Positions 1 to 5,853 of a stretch of 9,410 nucleotides of DNA are shown here, in pieces. The DNA lies in contig CAYWJW010000058.1 in assembly GCA_964458795.1 (NCBI GenBank), positions 1 through 9,410 of the forward strand, read 5' to 3'. The notes under the pieces were generated by a model. That model had not been told where the DNA came from. It saw nothing but the letters and a program-made list of their open reading frames with translations, and did not search any database. A program made the position numbers and the translations under genes. The DNA is from JAJTHY01 sp964458795. GTDB taxonomy: Bacteria; Pseudomonadota; Alphaproteobacteria; Rickettsiales; Midichloriaceae. The number at the start of each line of letters is the position of its first letter. Positions within the stretch are counted from its first letter, which is position 1.

Positions 1-93
1 TGCATTTAAAGTTCTAATATTTCTAGGCGTCTCCGCTTTATTATCTAAAAAATCTATTACGGCGCCTACTTTTTGAATTTCCGGGGTACGCAT
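1..93 (-). CDS. Possible 5' end of an unidentified gene, cut by the left window edge
   Basis: On the minus strand an ATG at 93-91 opens a frame that runs 31 codons to the window edge without a stop (begins MRTPEIQKVGAVIDFLDNKA). An AGG lies 10 bases before the ATG and the hexamer TATAAT touches it. The frame is also open upstream to a TAG at 168-166, so a GTG at 141 could be the start. The composition looks protein-like, but the fragment is too short to assign a family and I do not recognise it. It lies in the same direction as, and downstream of, the F-box-like gene. It could equally be a chance frame or part of a repeat; low confidence. Confidence 0.3.
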   Translation of the reverse strand, partial: MRTPEIQKVGAVIDFLDNKAETPRNIRTLNA

Positions 94-242
94 ATTATAA
101 AAACCTGATTCTAGAATTACGGCCGCATAGTACACTAACACTTTTAATTCTAGCAAGAAGTATTTCTATGAATGACTCAAGTCAGAGCAACTGCATCAAA
201 AAGAGCGAGAAAAAAGATAGATAACGCGAATTGCATTAAGCT
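94..242. other. Short gene-poor stretch after the F-box-like gene
   Basis: There is no convincing gene here. On the minus strand, T-rich runs (TTTTTT and TTTTT) follow the F-box-like stop codon within 40 bases, but no clear GC-rich stem precedes them. A small 12-base inverted repeat, TGACT-CA-AGTCA, lies at 173-184. An 18-codon plus-strand frame at 168-224 has no support. Confidence 0.4.
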
Positions 243-890
243 TTAATACCGCTCCGCACTAGTATCCGCCTCGCCCTGAGGTGTGCATGCATTTTGATGA
301 TAACAAGCAGTATTAAATAACCAGCTCTTTAATATATAGCTATGTATTTCAGATTCTTTTCCAAAGGTAGTAGCAGGGATCAAAGAAGAATTGGGTTCTT
401 CTTTATACATTTTGATAGCACCATTATGCCCTATATATGGGAGTAGACTAGTAGTTACTACCCACTCTTCAAAGTAGTAACCCCAGGAATCGTTATATGG
501 TGTCTTTTTGTACTTTGCAGTATGAATTGTATAAAGCTTACCATCATCGACAATCCTATCTGATGAAGAGATAAAAAATAGCATATCGCATGAATGATTT
601 TTTGAGCGGAATTCCACAGCTAATTTTTTCAATTTCTTCTCTTCGCATATAGGTATAAAATTGTGATTATCTTCAACTATAGAGCACAGTGTTGTAAAAA
701 ACAACTTACTGCTAAGCGCTGTATTACGAAGTGCTGTACATGTATTCAATAGGTTTAACAACTCTTTTTTCACAGGCATAAAGTTAAGAATCATTCCAAA
801 AAGTTCCGGCATTAACAGTACATTCAGTATTGGATCCAGATTTACAGAATATTCAGTATGTTTGTGATGGTTTCCGTGCTTTCTTAGCAT
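243..890 (-). CDS. F-box-like domain protein, candidate secreted effector
   Basis: A 215-aa protein of unknown overall family. Residues about 27-68 fit the F-box pattern well: M-P-E-L (27-30), an I-L-x-F-M core (34-38), L-L-N-L-L (44-48), C-T-A-L-R (51-55) and S-K-L-F (61-64) before a final hydrophobic turn. Eukaryotic F-box proteins use this segment to bind Skp1 in SCF ubiquitin ligases, and bacterial proteins carrying it (for example in Legionella) are known secreted effectors. The rest (70-215) has no motif I recognise and no leucine-rich or ankyrin repeats, so the target-binding part is unknown. The N terminus is His/Lys-rich with no signal peptide or membrane segment. The start is supported by GAGGAG seven bases upstream, the best ribosome-binding site on this side of the window. 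It follows ubiG by 81 bases on the same strand. That it is a real gene is likely; the F-box call rests on pattern alone. Confidence 0.7.
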   Translation of the reverse strand: MLRKHGNHHKHTEYSVNLDPILNVLLMPELFGMILNFMPVKKELLNLLNTCTALRNTALSSKLFFTTLCSIVEDNHNFIPICEEKKLKKLAVEFRSKNHSCDMLFFISSSDRIVDDGKLYTIHTAKYKKTPYNDSWGYYFEEWVVTTSLLPYIGHNGAIKMYKEEPNSSLIPATTFGKESEIHSYILKSWLFNTACYHQNACTPQGEADTSAERY

Positions 891-897
891 AGTGCTT

Positions 898-903
898 CTC
901 CTC
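898..903 (-). promoter_or_regulatory. Strong ribosome-binding site of the F-box-like gene
   Basis: GAGGAG on the minus strand, seven bases before the ATG at 890. It is clearly better than the weak or absent Shine-Dalgarno sequences in front of cysS, gltX and rpoH, and it fixes the start codon. Confidence 0.7.
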
Positions 904-920
904 GAGATTTTTTGAATGAA

Positions 921-948
921 ATAATAGTGCTATTGAATATATCTTCAA
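921..948 (-). promoter_or_regulatory. Candidate sigma70 promoter for the F-box-like gene
   Basis: On the minus strand TTGAAG (948-943) and TATTAT (926-921) are 16 bases apart, with transcription expected to begin about 25 bases before the start codon. The match is partial at both boxes. If real, it gives the effector-like gene its own control instead of simple readthrough from ubiG; no terminator is visible after ubiG, so readthrough is also possible. Confidence 0.35.
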
Positions 949-971
949 TCTTTATTTTCTATAAGCGATAA

Positions 972-1742
972 TTATTTGGCGTAAACCTGATAAGTCGCAA
1001 AATAATTGATATTATAGTCATGACTCAGGCGCCATTCAAATGTGAGCGGGTTCATGCTCATGCCGGAGATGTTGGACTTCTTAAGCCCATACTTAACCAG
1101 CTCTTCTGAAATCTCTTCCGGCTTTATAAATTTATTCCAATCATGCGTGCCGATGGGGGCCATCCTTAGAATATATTCAGCTGTAATTTTAGCGAGAAGC
1201 AACGCCTTAAATGTGCGGTTGATAGTGCTTATAATAAGCACGCCATTTGGAGTGAGTAGGCTCGCAAGTTTTTCCAAAAATAACTTATAGTCAGACACAT
1301 GCTCTATCACTTCCAAAGCCAAAATAACATCGAATTTCTGGTTGGTATCCGCAAGTTCTTCAGAGGTGTTATGAAGGAAATTTATATCCAATGACTTGCG
1401 CGCAGCATAAGCCTTTGCCGTTTTTATATTGTTAGGGCTAGCATCAATCGCTGTTACATTAGCACCTAAGTTATGCATAGGAACTGAGATCAATCCTCCG
1501 CCGCAACCAACATCCAAGAGCTTGAGGCCTTCAAATGGTCTTCTACTTGATGCATCGAGAGCGAAGGCTTTGCATACATGGGTCTTTATATATCCTATCC
1601 TAAGTGGATTTATTATATGTAGAATCTTAAACTCACCATTTATATCCCACCACTTAGAGGCCAGGTCGTCAAATTTCTTGATCTCTGTTGCATCTTTAGT
1701 GGATGGCACGTGTTTGCTCAAGATTTTAAGCTCCGCTTTCAT
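972..1742 (-). CDS. ubiG: Ubiquinone biosynthesis O-methyltransferase UbiG
   Basis: SAM-dependent methyltransferase that carries out both O-methylation steps of ubiquinone synthesis at the inner membrane. The UbiG N-terminal signature (FDDLASKWWDINGEFKILH, then NP-R) lies at about residues 24-47 of the 256-aa form. The SAM-binding motif I (LLDVGCGGG) is at about 75-83, followed by an acidic motif II (TAIDAS). VIEHV and the family's STINRTFKA segment, then AEYILRM and GTHDW, are all present; in E. coli UbiG this C-terminal part contacts membrane lipid. The frame is open to an ATG at 1814 deep inside rpoH, but homology starts much later. The ATG at 1742 (or 1751) gives a family-like length. That places the start 17 bases inside the rpoH 3' end, without a clear Shine-Dalgarno, so translational coupling to rpoH is likely. 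Function is confident; the exact start is not. Confidence 0.93.
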   Translation of the reverse strand: MKAELKILSKHVPSTKDATEIKKFDDLASKWWDINGEFKILHIINPLRIGYIKTHVCKAFALDASSRRPFEGLKLLDVGCGGGLISVPMHNLGANVTAIDASPNNIKTAKAYAARKSLDINFLHNTSEELADTNQKFDVILALEVIEHVSDYKLFLEKLASLLTPNGVLIISTINRTFKALLLAKITAEYILRMAPIGTHDWNKFIKPEEISEELVKYGLKKSNISGMSMNPLTFEWRLSHDYNINYFATYQVYAK

Positions 1743-2592
1743 TGGTTGCATAAGCAGTAAGCTTCTGCATAGCGCGTTCCTCAATTTGGCGTATGCGTTC
1801 ACTCGATACACCAAAGCGCTCGCTTAAGTCCTCAAGCCTAGTTGGCTTATCGCACATCCTGCGCTCGGAGATTATTATCCGCTCCCTATCATTTAAATGA
1901 GTTAAAGCTTCATCAAGCTTCTTCTTTTTGTAAGCATAGTCATTGGATTCAAGTAGCATTACTTCTTGGTTGTCTGAAGGTTCTACAACCAGGTCAATAA
2001 CCTCCATACCATCTTCCTCATAAGCAGTATCATTAAGTGAGTTATGAAAGCTCTCAAAGCGATGTGACATCTCTTCTACATCAGCCTTTGATACATCAAG
2101 CTCTTTTGCGATAATTGCTGATTCATTAGCATCCACTTGCCCATTATTCGCTTGTAAAAGCTGATTCTTGATTTTCCTCAAATTAAAAAACAACTTCTTA
2201 TGAGCACCAGATGTGCCCATTTTTACCATAGACCAGGATTTGAGAATATAATCCTGAATGTTAGCTTTGATCCACCACATAGCATAAGTAGCAAGTCTAT
2301 AACCCAATTTTGGATTGAATTTTTTAACAGCTGTCATAAGTCCCAAGTTACCTTCGGAGATGATATCAATAACTGGAAGACCATAACCTCTAAACTGCAT
2401 TGCAATTTTTGCAACCAATCTGAGATGCGAGGTTACTAGAGTATGAGCGGCGCTTAGATCGCCATGTTCAGACCATTTTATAGCCAGATCATGCTCTTCC
2501 TGCTCTGTAAGAATTGGAAACTTCTTGATTTCTTCAAGATATTTATGCAGTCCAGCTTCTTGGGTTAGTGCGGGTAGCATCGTTACTGTCAT
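1726..2592 (-). CDS. rpoH: RNA polymerase heat-shock sigma factor RpoH (sigma32)
   Basis: Alternative sigma factor that directs RNA polymerase to chaperone and protease promoters. From the furthest-upstream ATG (2613) the frame is 295 aa. In that numbering, region 1.2/2 covers about 20-125, with GNLGLMTAVKKF and RLATYAMWWIKANIQDYIL (core and -10 binding). The RpoH-specific box KKLFFNLRKIK is at about 139-149, region 3 follows, and region 4 with its helix-turn-helix (LEDLSERFGVSSERIRQIE) is at about 260-278. I prefer the ATG at 2592 (MTVTMLPALT, 288 aa). A good promoter puts the transcript start near 2618, leaving almost no leader for the 2613 ATG, and family proteins usually begin close to the LPAL segment. 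The ATG at 2580 is a third option. The gene leads the rpoH-ubiG pair and is divergent from the CADD-like gene. Confidence 0.93.
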   Translation of the reverse strand: MTVTMLPALTQEAGLHKYLEEIKKFPILTEQEEHDLAIKWSEHGDLSAAHTLVTSHLRLVAKIAMQFRGYGLPVIDIISEGNLGLMTAVKKFNPKLGYRLATYAMWWIKANIQDYILKSWSMVKMGTSGAHKKLFFNLRKIKNQLLQANNGQVDANESAIIAKELDVSKADVEEMSHRFESFHNSLNDTAYEEDGMEVIDLVVEPSDNQEVMLLESNDYAYKKKKLDEALTHLNDRERIIISERRMCDKPTRLEDLSERFGVSSERIRQIEERAMQKLTAYATNESGA

Positions 2593-2624
2593 ATCAAGTA
2601 CCAAATAATTCATACTTGAAAGAT

Positions 2625-2653
2625 ATTATATACAAGTTAATACAGGAAGTAAA
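2625..2653 (-). promoter_or_regulatory. Sigma70-type promoter of rpoH
   Basis: On the minus strand TTTACT (2653-2648) and a perfect TATAAT (2630-2625) are separated by exactly 17 bases. The predicted transcript start near 2618 lies five bases before the most upstream in-frame ATG of rpoH, which favours the internal ATG at 2592 as the true start. No sigma32-like promoter was recognised. Confidence 0.6.
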
Positions 2654-2723
2654 GTACCCATGCTTGACATCGCACAGGAAATATAGCAGTTTATTGCTGC
2701 ATTAATTTCATGAGATATAAGCC

Positions 2724-3374
2724 ATGTCATTCACCCAATTAACAGAAAGCCTAGACCAATATCACCTTCTTAATCACTCATTTTATAAAATGTGGTCTGA
2801 AGGGAAGTTAACTCAAGAAACATTAAAGGATTATGCATGCCAATATTACCATCATGTCGATGCATTTCCGCGCTATGTTTCTACTATTCACTCTAAGTGT
2901 GGGGATATAGAAGATCGTCAAGTACTGCTTGATAATTTGATCGATGAGGAAAAAGGCAGTGAAAACCATCCAGAACTTTGGTTACGCTTTGCAGAGGGGC
3001 TAGGCGCTACAAGAGAGCAGGTAAAGGACGCTCAACTTAACCCTGAAACTAAAAGTCTGGTAGATGGATTTTTCGAGCTTTGCAATAAATCATACGCATC
3101 CGGGCTTGGAGCTTTATATGCCTATGAAAGGCAGGTGCCTGCAGTCGCGAAATCCAAGATTGATGGTCTCAAAGAGTTTTATGGCATAGATAGTGAGAGA
3201 GCAACTAAGTTCTTCACCGTCCATATGACAGCCGATGAGTGGCACTCTCAAGAAGTGCAGGATCTAATAGCAGGTCTTAATGAGACAGACAGGAAAGAGG
3301 CGGAAAGCTCAGCTCTAGCCGCTGCTAAATTGCTTTGGGGCTTTTTGGATGGTATGCAAGTAGGCAGTTGTTAA
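2724..3374 (+). CDS. CADD-family (PqqC/TenA-like) diiron protein, probable para-aminobenzoate synthase
   Basis: A 216-aa all-helical haem-oxygenase-fold protein closely resembling Chlamydia CADD (CT610). As I recall the CADD sequence, its metal ligands E81, H88, E142, H174, D178 and H181 correspond here to E75, H82, E135, H167, D171 and H174 (the last three as HMTADEWH). Tyr27 and Lys152 correspond to Y21 (HSFY) and K145. CADD is known to make para-aminobenzoate for folate by oxygen-dependent self-modification, consuming its own Tyr and Lys instead of using PabABC. The same role is inferred here from the retained residues. The chlamydial C-terminal Cys-rich tail is absent; this protein ends in GSC. 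Chlamydial CADD was also reported to bind host death-domain receptors, which cannot be judged here. A weak GAGAT lies seven bases before the ATG. No other folate gene is in the window. Family is confident, activity is inference. Confidence 0.88.
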   Translation: MSFTQLTESLDQYHLLNHSFYKMWSEGKLTQETLKDYACQYYHHVDAFPRYVSTIHSKCGDIEDRQVLLDNLIDEEKGSENHPELWLRFAEGLGATREQVKDAQLNPETKSLVDGFFELCNKSYASGLGALYAYERQVPAVAKSKIDGLKEFYGIDSERATKFFTVHMTADEWHSQEVQDLIAGLNETDRKEAESSALAAAKLLWGFLDGMQVGSC

Positions 3375-3485
3375 ATATTTAAAAAATATTTTCACCAGGG
3401 ACTTCCATAAGCATTTTTGGTCGTATATACTAATAAATGTAAGATCGGAAAAGTGCGCTTAAAACCTGGAAAATCTTATACTTTC

Positions 3486-3508
3486 CCTGATGTGATGATC
3501 TCGTCAGG
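3486..3508 (+). repeat. Imperfect hairpin
   Basis: CCTGATG pairs with CGTCAGG (one G-U pair), then a single T-T mismatch and a closing G-C pair around the five-base loop ATGAT. No T-run follows, so it is not a typical intrinsic terminator. It sits about 110 bases after the CADD-like stop codon. Confidence 0.5.
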
Positions 3509-3600
3509 TGGTGAAACTGTTTAAACCAACAAACCAAAAACCCAGAAAAACTCCTGTTTCCACCTGTTATTTAAAAATAAAAGTGAGGAAATATGCGGCC

Positions 3601-3622
3601 TTCACCTGTTAGAACAGGTGAA
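3601..3622. repeat. Perfect 10+10 inverted repeat, possible operator or hairpin
   Basis: TTCACCTGTT, two bases (AG), then AACAGGTGAA: a perfect inverted repeat. The half-site CACCTGTTA also occurs at 3561-3569 in direct orientation, 42 bases earlier. The centre lies about 50 bases before the TATAAT at 3663, roughly where an activator would bind for the 419-aa protein gene. As RNA, it would form a hairpin followed by AAAAATATTTT, a poor terminator tail. Function is unknown. Confidence 0.55.
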
Positions 3623-3662
3623 AAATATTTTAATAATACCAATTCCATAACTATTTCTGAAG

Positions 3663-3668
3663 TATAAT
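3663..3668 (+). promoter_or_regulatory. Candidate -10 box for the 419-aa protein gene
   Basis: A perfect TATAAT, 26 bases before the ATG at 3695, would give a leader of about 20 bases. No recognisable -35 box stands 16-18 bases upstream, so if it is used, it may need an activator, for which the inverted repeat at 3601-3622 is a candidate site. Confidence 0.35.
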
Positions 3669-3694
3669 GCATTGATAAATAATGGCGATTAGAT

Positions 3695-4954
3695 ATGAAA
3701 ACAAAAAAACATATATACCTCGATAAACAAGCACTACGTGATTTAGAGCTGAAGCATGGGGTTAAAGGCATGGGGTGCTACTTTGATCTGTCTCTTAATT
3801 CCGGCACTCATTTAAAAGTCTCACCACTCATGCTATTTAGCTTGGCAGAATTCTTTGAGTCATACCCAGATAGCAAACCAGCTTTCACAGACGCGGACAG
3901 TACTATATGGAAAGGGTTATGTAGTGAGGTAAATTCAGATAATACTTCTGTTAAGTTGGCGGAGTTTAAAGATGATAATGAAAATGACGCACATTATAAA
4001 ATATTTTCTGAAGCACTAAGAAGAATCTACAATGCTAATAGCACTGACTTCTCTCTTTATCTCTCTGGAAAACCTGATTTATTGAGTCGCCCCACCATTG
4101 ACAATAAAGCAGAATATAGAAATCATCCAATCTTCTCCGATCTCTTCCTCGCATGGATTTTAATAGGGGATGATGATGAAAAAAAGAAAGAGTTCACCGT
4201 AAGATACTTCAAAAAGATTAAAGACTTAGCTTCAAGTAATAAAGAGGCAATGCTTGAGCTTAGAGAAAGTGGGAGTAATCCTTACAATACACCTATGGGA
4301 GCTTTGGGAACATCCCATCGTAGTATATGCCAAGAATCTGATTGCGTAGAAAGTCCTTTTCGTGACATGCGGAAGTTATTAGAAGGCAAGAAAAAAGAAA
4401 TAACTAAGGAAACAGTTGGTGTTTATCAGGGAACTCGCGAAGTTGACAAAATTACCTACGAAGACTTTGGCAATAAAATTAGCCCATACACCCTTGAAAA
4501 ACTCGTAGATGTATTTCAAGAACATATTACCAAAGCAAGAGGGCATGATTATAATCAAGCGAGCGACAAGCAGCGCCGCTTTGATGATAACAAACGATAC
4601 CTTCTCGGGTTAACCGTGGCTCGAGCGCTTGGGGTTCTCACATGCAATAGTCTACATGCAGAAGCATGGAGCCCAAATGGAATTAAGCTAGCTTTGAATG
4701 CAGGGACTGTATTACTTACTATGCAAATGTGTAATCATGAGGATATGAAGAGTGTAGATAAAAAAAATAATGTTATGCTGATGAGTTGTTTTGCGATTAT
4801 GAGCTGTTTTTCTGCAATTTATCTATATGAATGTATACATAGCTTCGACTCCAAACCCGCTATAGCGATAAGATCCTTACTTTTAGCCGCAAACTTGTAT
4901 GTAAGTTGCGATCAGGCAAAAGCAGTATATGAAGATTATGTTGGGCGCAGCTAG
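3695..4954 (+). CDS. Uncharacterised 419-aa protein with C-terminal hydrophobic segments
   Basis: I recognise no family or catalytic motif. Residues 1-300 are charged and soluble-looking (acidic patches such as DDNEND at 93-98 and DDDEKKKE at 159-166, and basic GKKKEITKE at 231-239), with no N-terminal signal peptide. From about residue 300 four hydrophobic stretches follow: about 302-317, 330-346, 359-379 and 388-405. The third is Cys-rich and contains MSCF twice, seven residues apart. This could be a protein with a large soluble N-terminal part anchored by C-terminal helices, a shape seen in some secreted effectors that insert into host membranes, but the hydrophobic stretches are short and may be buried helices instead. 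The start has no clear Shine-Dalgarno; ATG at 3695 is the first start after the candidate TATAAT. It stands alone between the repeat-rich gap and the ribosomal unit. Its length without stops supports a real gene. Confidence 0.75.
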   Translation: MKTKKHIYLDKQALRDLELKHGVKGMGCYFDLSLNSGTHLKVSPLMLFSLAEFFESYPDSKPAFTDADSTIWKGLCSEVNSDNTSVKLAEFKDDNENDAHYKIFSEALRRIYNANSTDFSLYLSGKPDLLSRPTIDNKAEYRNHPIFSDLFLAWILIGDDDEKKKEFTVRYFKKIKDLASSNKEAMLELRESGSNPYNTPMGALGTSHRSICQESDCVESPFRDMRKLLEGKKKEITKETVGVYQGTREVDKITYEDFGNKISPYTLEKLVDVFQEHITKARGHDYNQASDKQRRFDDNKRYLLGLTVARALGVLTCNSLHAEAWSPNGIKLALNAGTVLLTMQMCNHEDMKSVDKKNNVMLMSCFAIMSCFSAIYLYECIHSFDSKPAIAIRSLLLAANLYVSCDQAKAVYEDYVGRS

Positions 4955-4955
4955 G

Positions 4956-4971
4956 CCTAAAACTTTTTAGG
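4956..4971 (+). terminator. Small inverted repeat directly after the 419-aa protein gene
   Basis: CCTAAAA-CT-TTTTAGG, a seven-base perfect inverted repeat starting one base after the stop codon. The spacer is only two bases and no T-run follows the second arm, so it is at best a weak terminator for the upstream gene. Confidence 0.3.
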
Positions 4972-4990
4972 TGAGGGCAATGATTCAGTC

Positions 4991-5019
4991 TTGACAAGGG
5001 GAGGGAATGGCTGTAAAAG
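4991..5019 (+). promoter_or_regulatory. Sigma70-type promoter of the rplU-rpmA-tRNA-Ile unit
   Basis: A perfect TTGACA (4991-4996), 17 bases, then TAAAAG (5014-5019; four of six match TATAAT). Transcription would start near 5025, leaving a leader of about 40 bases before rplU. The spacer is unusually G-rich (GGGGAGGG). Confidence 0.5.
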
Positions 5020-5063
5020 TAAGCTCTTGAAAATAATATGTACATCAAATTAGGGATAGATTC

Positions 5064-5363
5064 ATGTTTGCAATTATCGAAACAGGCAGCAAGCAGTATC
5101 ACATTAAAACAGGTGATATCATTAAAGTTGAAAAGCTTGAAGCAGAAGTTGGTTCTTCTGTTAAGTTTGACCGCGTACTCGCTCTTGGCGGCAAAGTCGG
5201 AAGTGCAGTTAGTGCGGATGCTTCTGTTATTGCAGAAGTTATCGATCAACGCAAAAACGAAAAAGAGATTATCTTTAAGAAAAAGCGTAGACATAACTAT
5301 CGTAGAAAGCGTGGGCATCGCCAGCTTATTACGGTGTTAAAAATTACAGAAGTTAAAGGCTAG
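5064..5363 (+). CDS. rplU: 50S ribosomal protein L21
   Basis: A 99-aa protein, close to the usual L21 length. It begins MFAIIETGSKQY, has the GDIIKVEKL strand, and carries the basic family signature KKKRRHNYRRKRGHRQ at about residues 72-87, which binds 23S rRNA. L21 sits in the large subunit near L20. The ribosome-binding site AGGG lies eight bases before the ATG. It is followed 25 bases later by rpmA, the conserved bacterial order. Overlapping open frames on both strands here look spurious. Confidence 0.97.
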   Translation: MFAIIETGSKQYHIKTGDIIKVEKLEAEVGSSVKFDRVLALGGKVGSAVSADASVIAEVIDQRKNEKEIIFKKKRRHNYRRKRGHRQLITVLKITEVKG

Positions 5364-5388
5364 TTTAAACTTAAATAGGATTTGAGCA

Positions 5389-5643
5389 ATGGCAACGAAA
5401 AAGGCAGGCGGTAGTTCCAGAAACGGTAGGGATTCAGCTGGTAGACGTTTAGGTATTAAAAAGTTCGGTGGCGAGAAGGTCATTCCAGGCAACATTATTG
5501 TTAGACAGCGCGGCACAAAATGGCACCCTGGCGACAATGTTGGTCTTGGTAGAGACCATACAATTTTCGCTCTCATAGGTGGTCAAGTTGCGTTTAGTCG
5601 CACCACCAAAGGCAAGGTTGTAGTTAACGTCATTGCTGCGTAA
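5389..5643 (+). CDS. rpmA: 50S ribosomal protein L27
   Basis: An 84-aa protein of standard length. The N terminus MATKKAGGSSRNGRDS is the flexible tail that reaches towards the peptidyl-transferase centre, and the signature GNIIVRQRGTKWHPGDNVG is at about residues 34-52. No cleavable N-terminal extension of the Firmicutes kind is present. AGGA lies eight bases before the ATG. Cotranscribed with rplU, and the tRNA-Ile gene begins 13 bases after the stop. Confidence 0.97.
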   Translation: MATKKAGGSSRNGRDSAGRRLGIKKFGGEKVIPGNIIVRQRGTKWHPGDNVGLGRDHTIFALIGGQVAFSRTTKGKVVVNVIAA

Positions 5644-5656
5644 TAAAGCAAGCTCT

Positions 5657-5733
<77 letters not shown>

Positions 5734-5751
5734 TCCTTCTAAAATAATTGC

Positions 5752-5794
5752 TGGTATTTAATGAGACTATATTTTTTATAAATACCACTTTTAT
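5752..5794 (+). terminator. Terminator-like hairpin after tRNA-Ile
   Basis: TGGTATTTA (5752-5760) pairs perfectly with TAAATACCA (5779-5787) around an 18-base AT-rich loop, followed by CTTTTAT. It is well placed to end the rplU-rpmA-tRNA transcript. Read on the other strand, it also precedes a short T-rich tract (ATTATTTT) after four bases, so it may serve the converging gltX transcript too. The stem is AT-rich, so strength is uncertain. Confidence 0.5.
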
Positions 5795-5798
5795 GCTG

Positions 5799-5824
5799 AC
5801 CAGGTAGTTTGATGGTGCTCTGGT
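5799..5824. repeat. Short hairpin between tRNA-Ile and gltX
   Basis: ACCAG (5799-5803) and CTGGT (5820-5824) can pair around a 16-base loop, 30 bases past the gltX stop on the minus strand. It has no T-run. It may add to termination between the converging units. Confidence 0.25.
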
Positions 5825-5853
5825 AATGTTCTTTAACTATTGATTATATCACA

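Larger units (their letters stand above)
3375..3694. other. 320-base gene-free region with hairpins and repeated CACCTG/CAGGTG
   Basis: No credible gene is present; the short antisense frame at 3571-3771 looks spurious. The region begins with an AT-only double palindrome (AAATATTT at 3373-3380 and 3384-3391), too weak to be a clear terminator. It contains a hairpin at 3486-3508, a perfect inverted repeat at 3601-3622, an AT-rich inverted repeat TTATTT-AA-AAATAA (3567-3580), and CACCTG or CAGGTG at 3505, 3561, 3603 and 3615. The edges share an inverted AAAATATTTT(T)CACC sequence (3383-3396 and, reversed, about 3617-3632). TAAGAT at 3440 and ATCTTA at 3473 could also pair. It may be a regulatory leader, a small RNA locus or the remnant of a small mobile element. 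Confidence 0.5.

Noticed and set aside
168..224. 18-codon plus-strand frame with an AGAAG upstream
   Set aside because: Too short and low-complexity (Ser/Lys-rich), with no neighbour or motif to support it.
1812..1814. Upstream ubiG start (280-aa form)
   Set aside because: It adds 24 residues wholly inside rpoH coding sequence with no family similarity; the ATG at 1742 or 1751 fits better.
1429..1827. 132-codon plus-strand open frame
   Set aside because: It lies antisense to ubiG and the rpoH end, whose proteins match known families; it is an overlap artefact.
2664..2669. Perfect TTGACA on the plus strand upstream of the CADD-like gene
   Set aside because: No acceptable -10 box occurs 16-18 bases downstream (CAGTTT region), so it is not reported as a promoter.
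4860..5318. 152-codon minus-strand open frame
   Set aside because: It runs antisense across the end of the 419-aa protein gene, the rplU promoter and rplU itself, which is certain.
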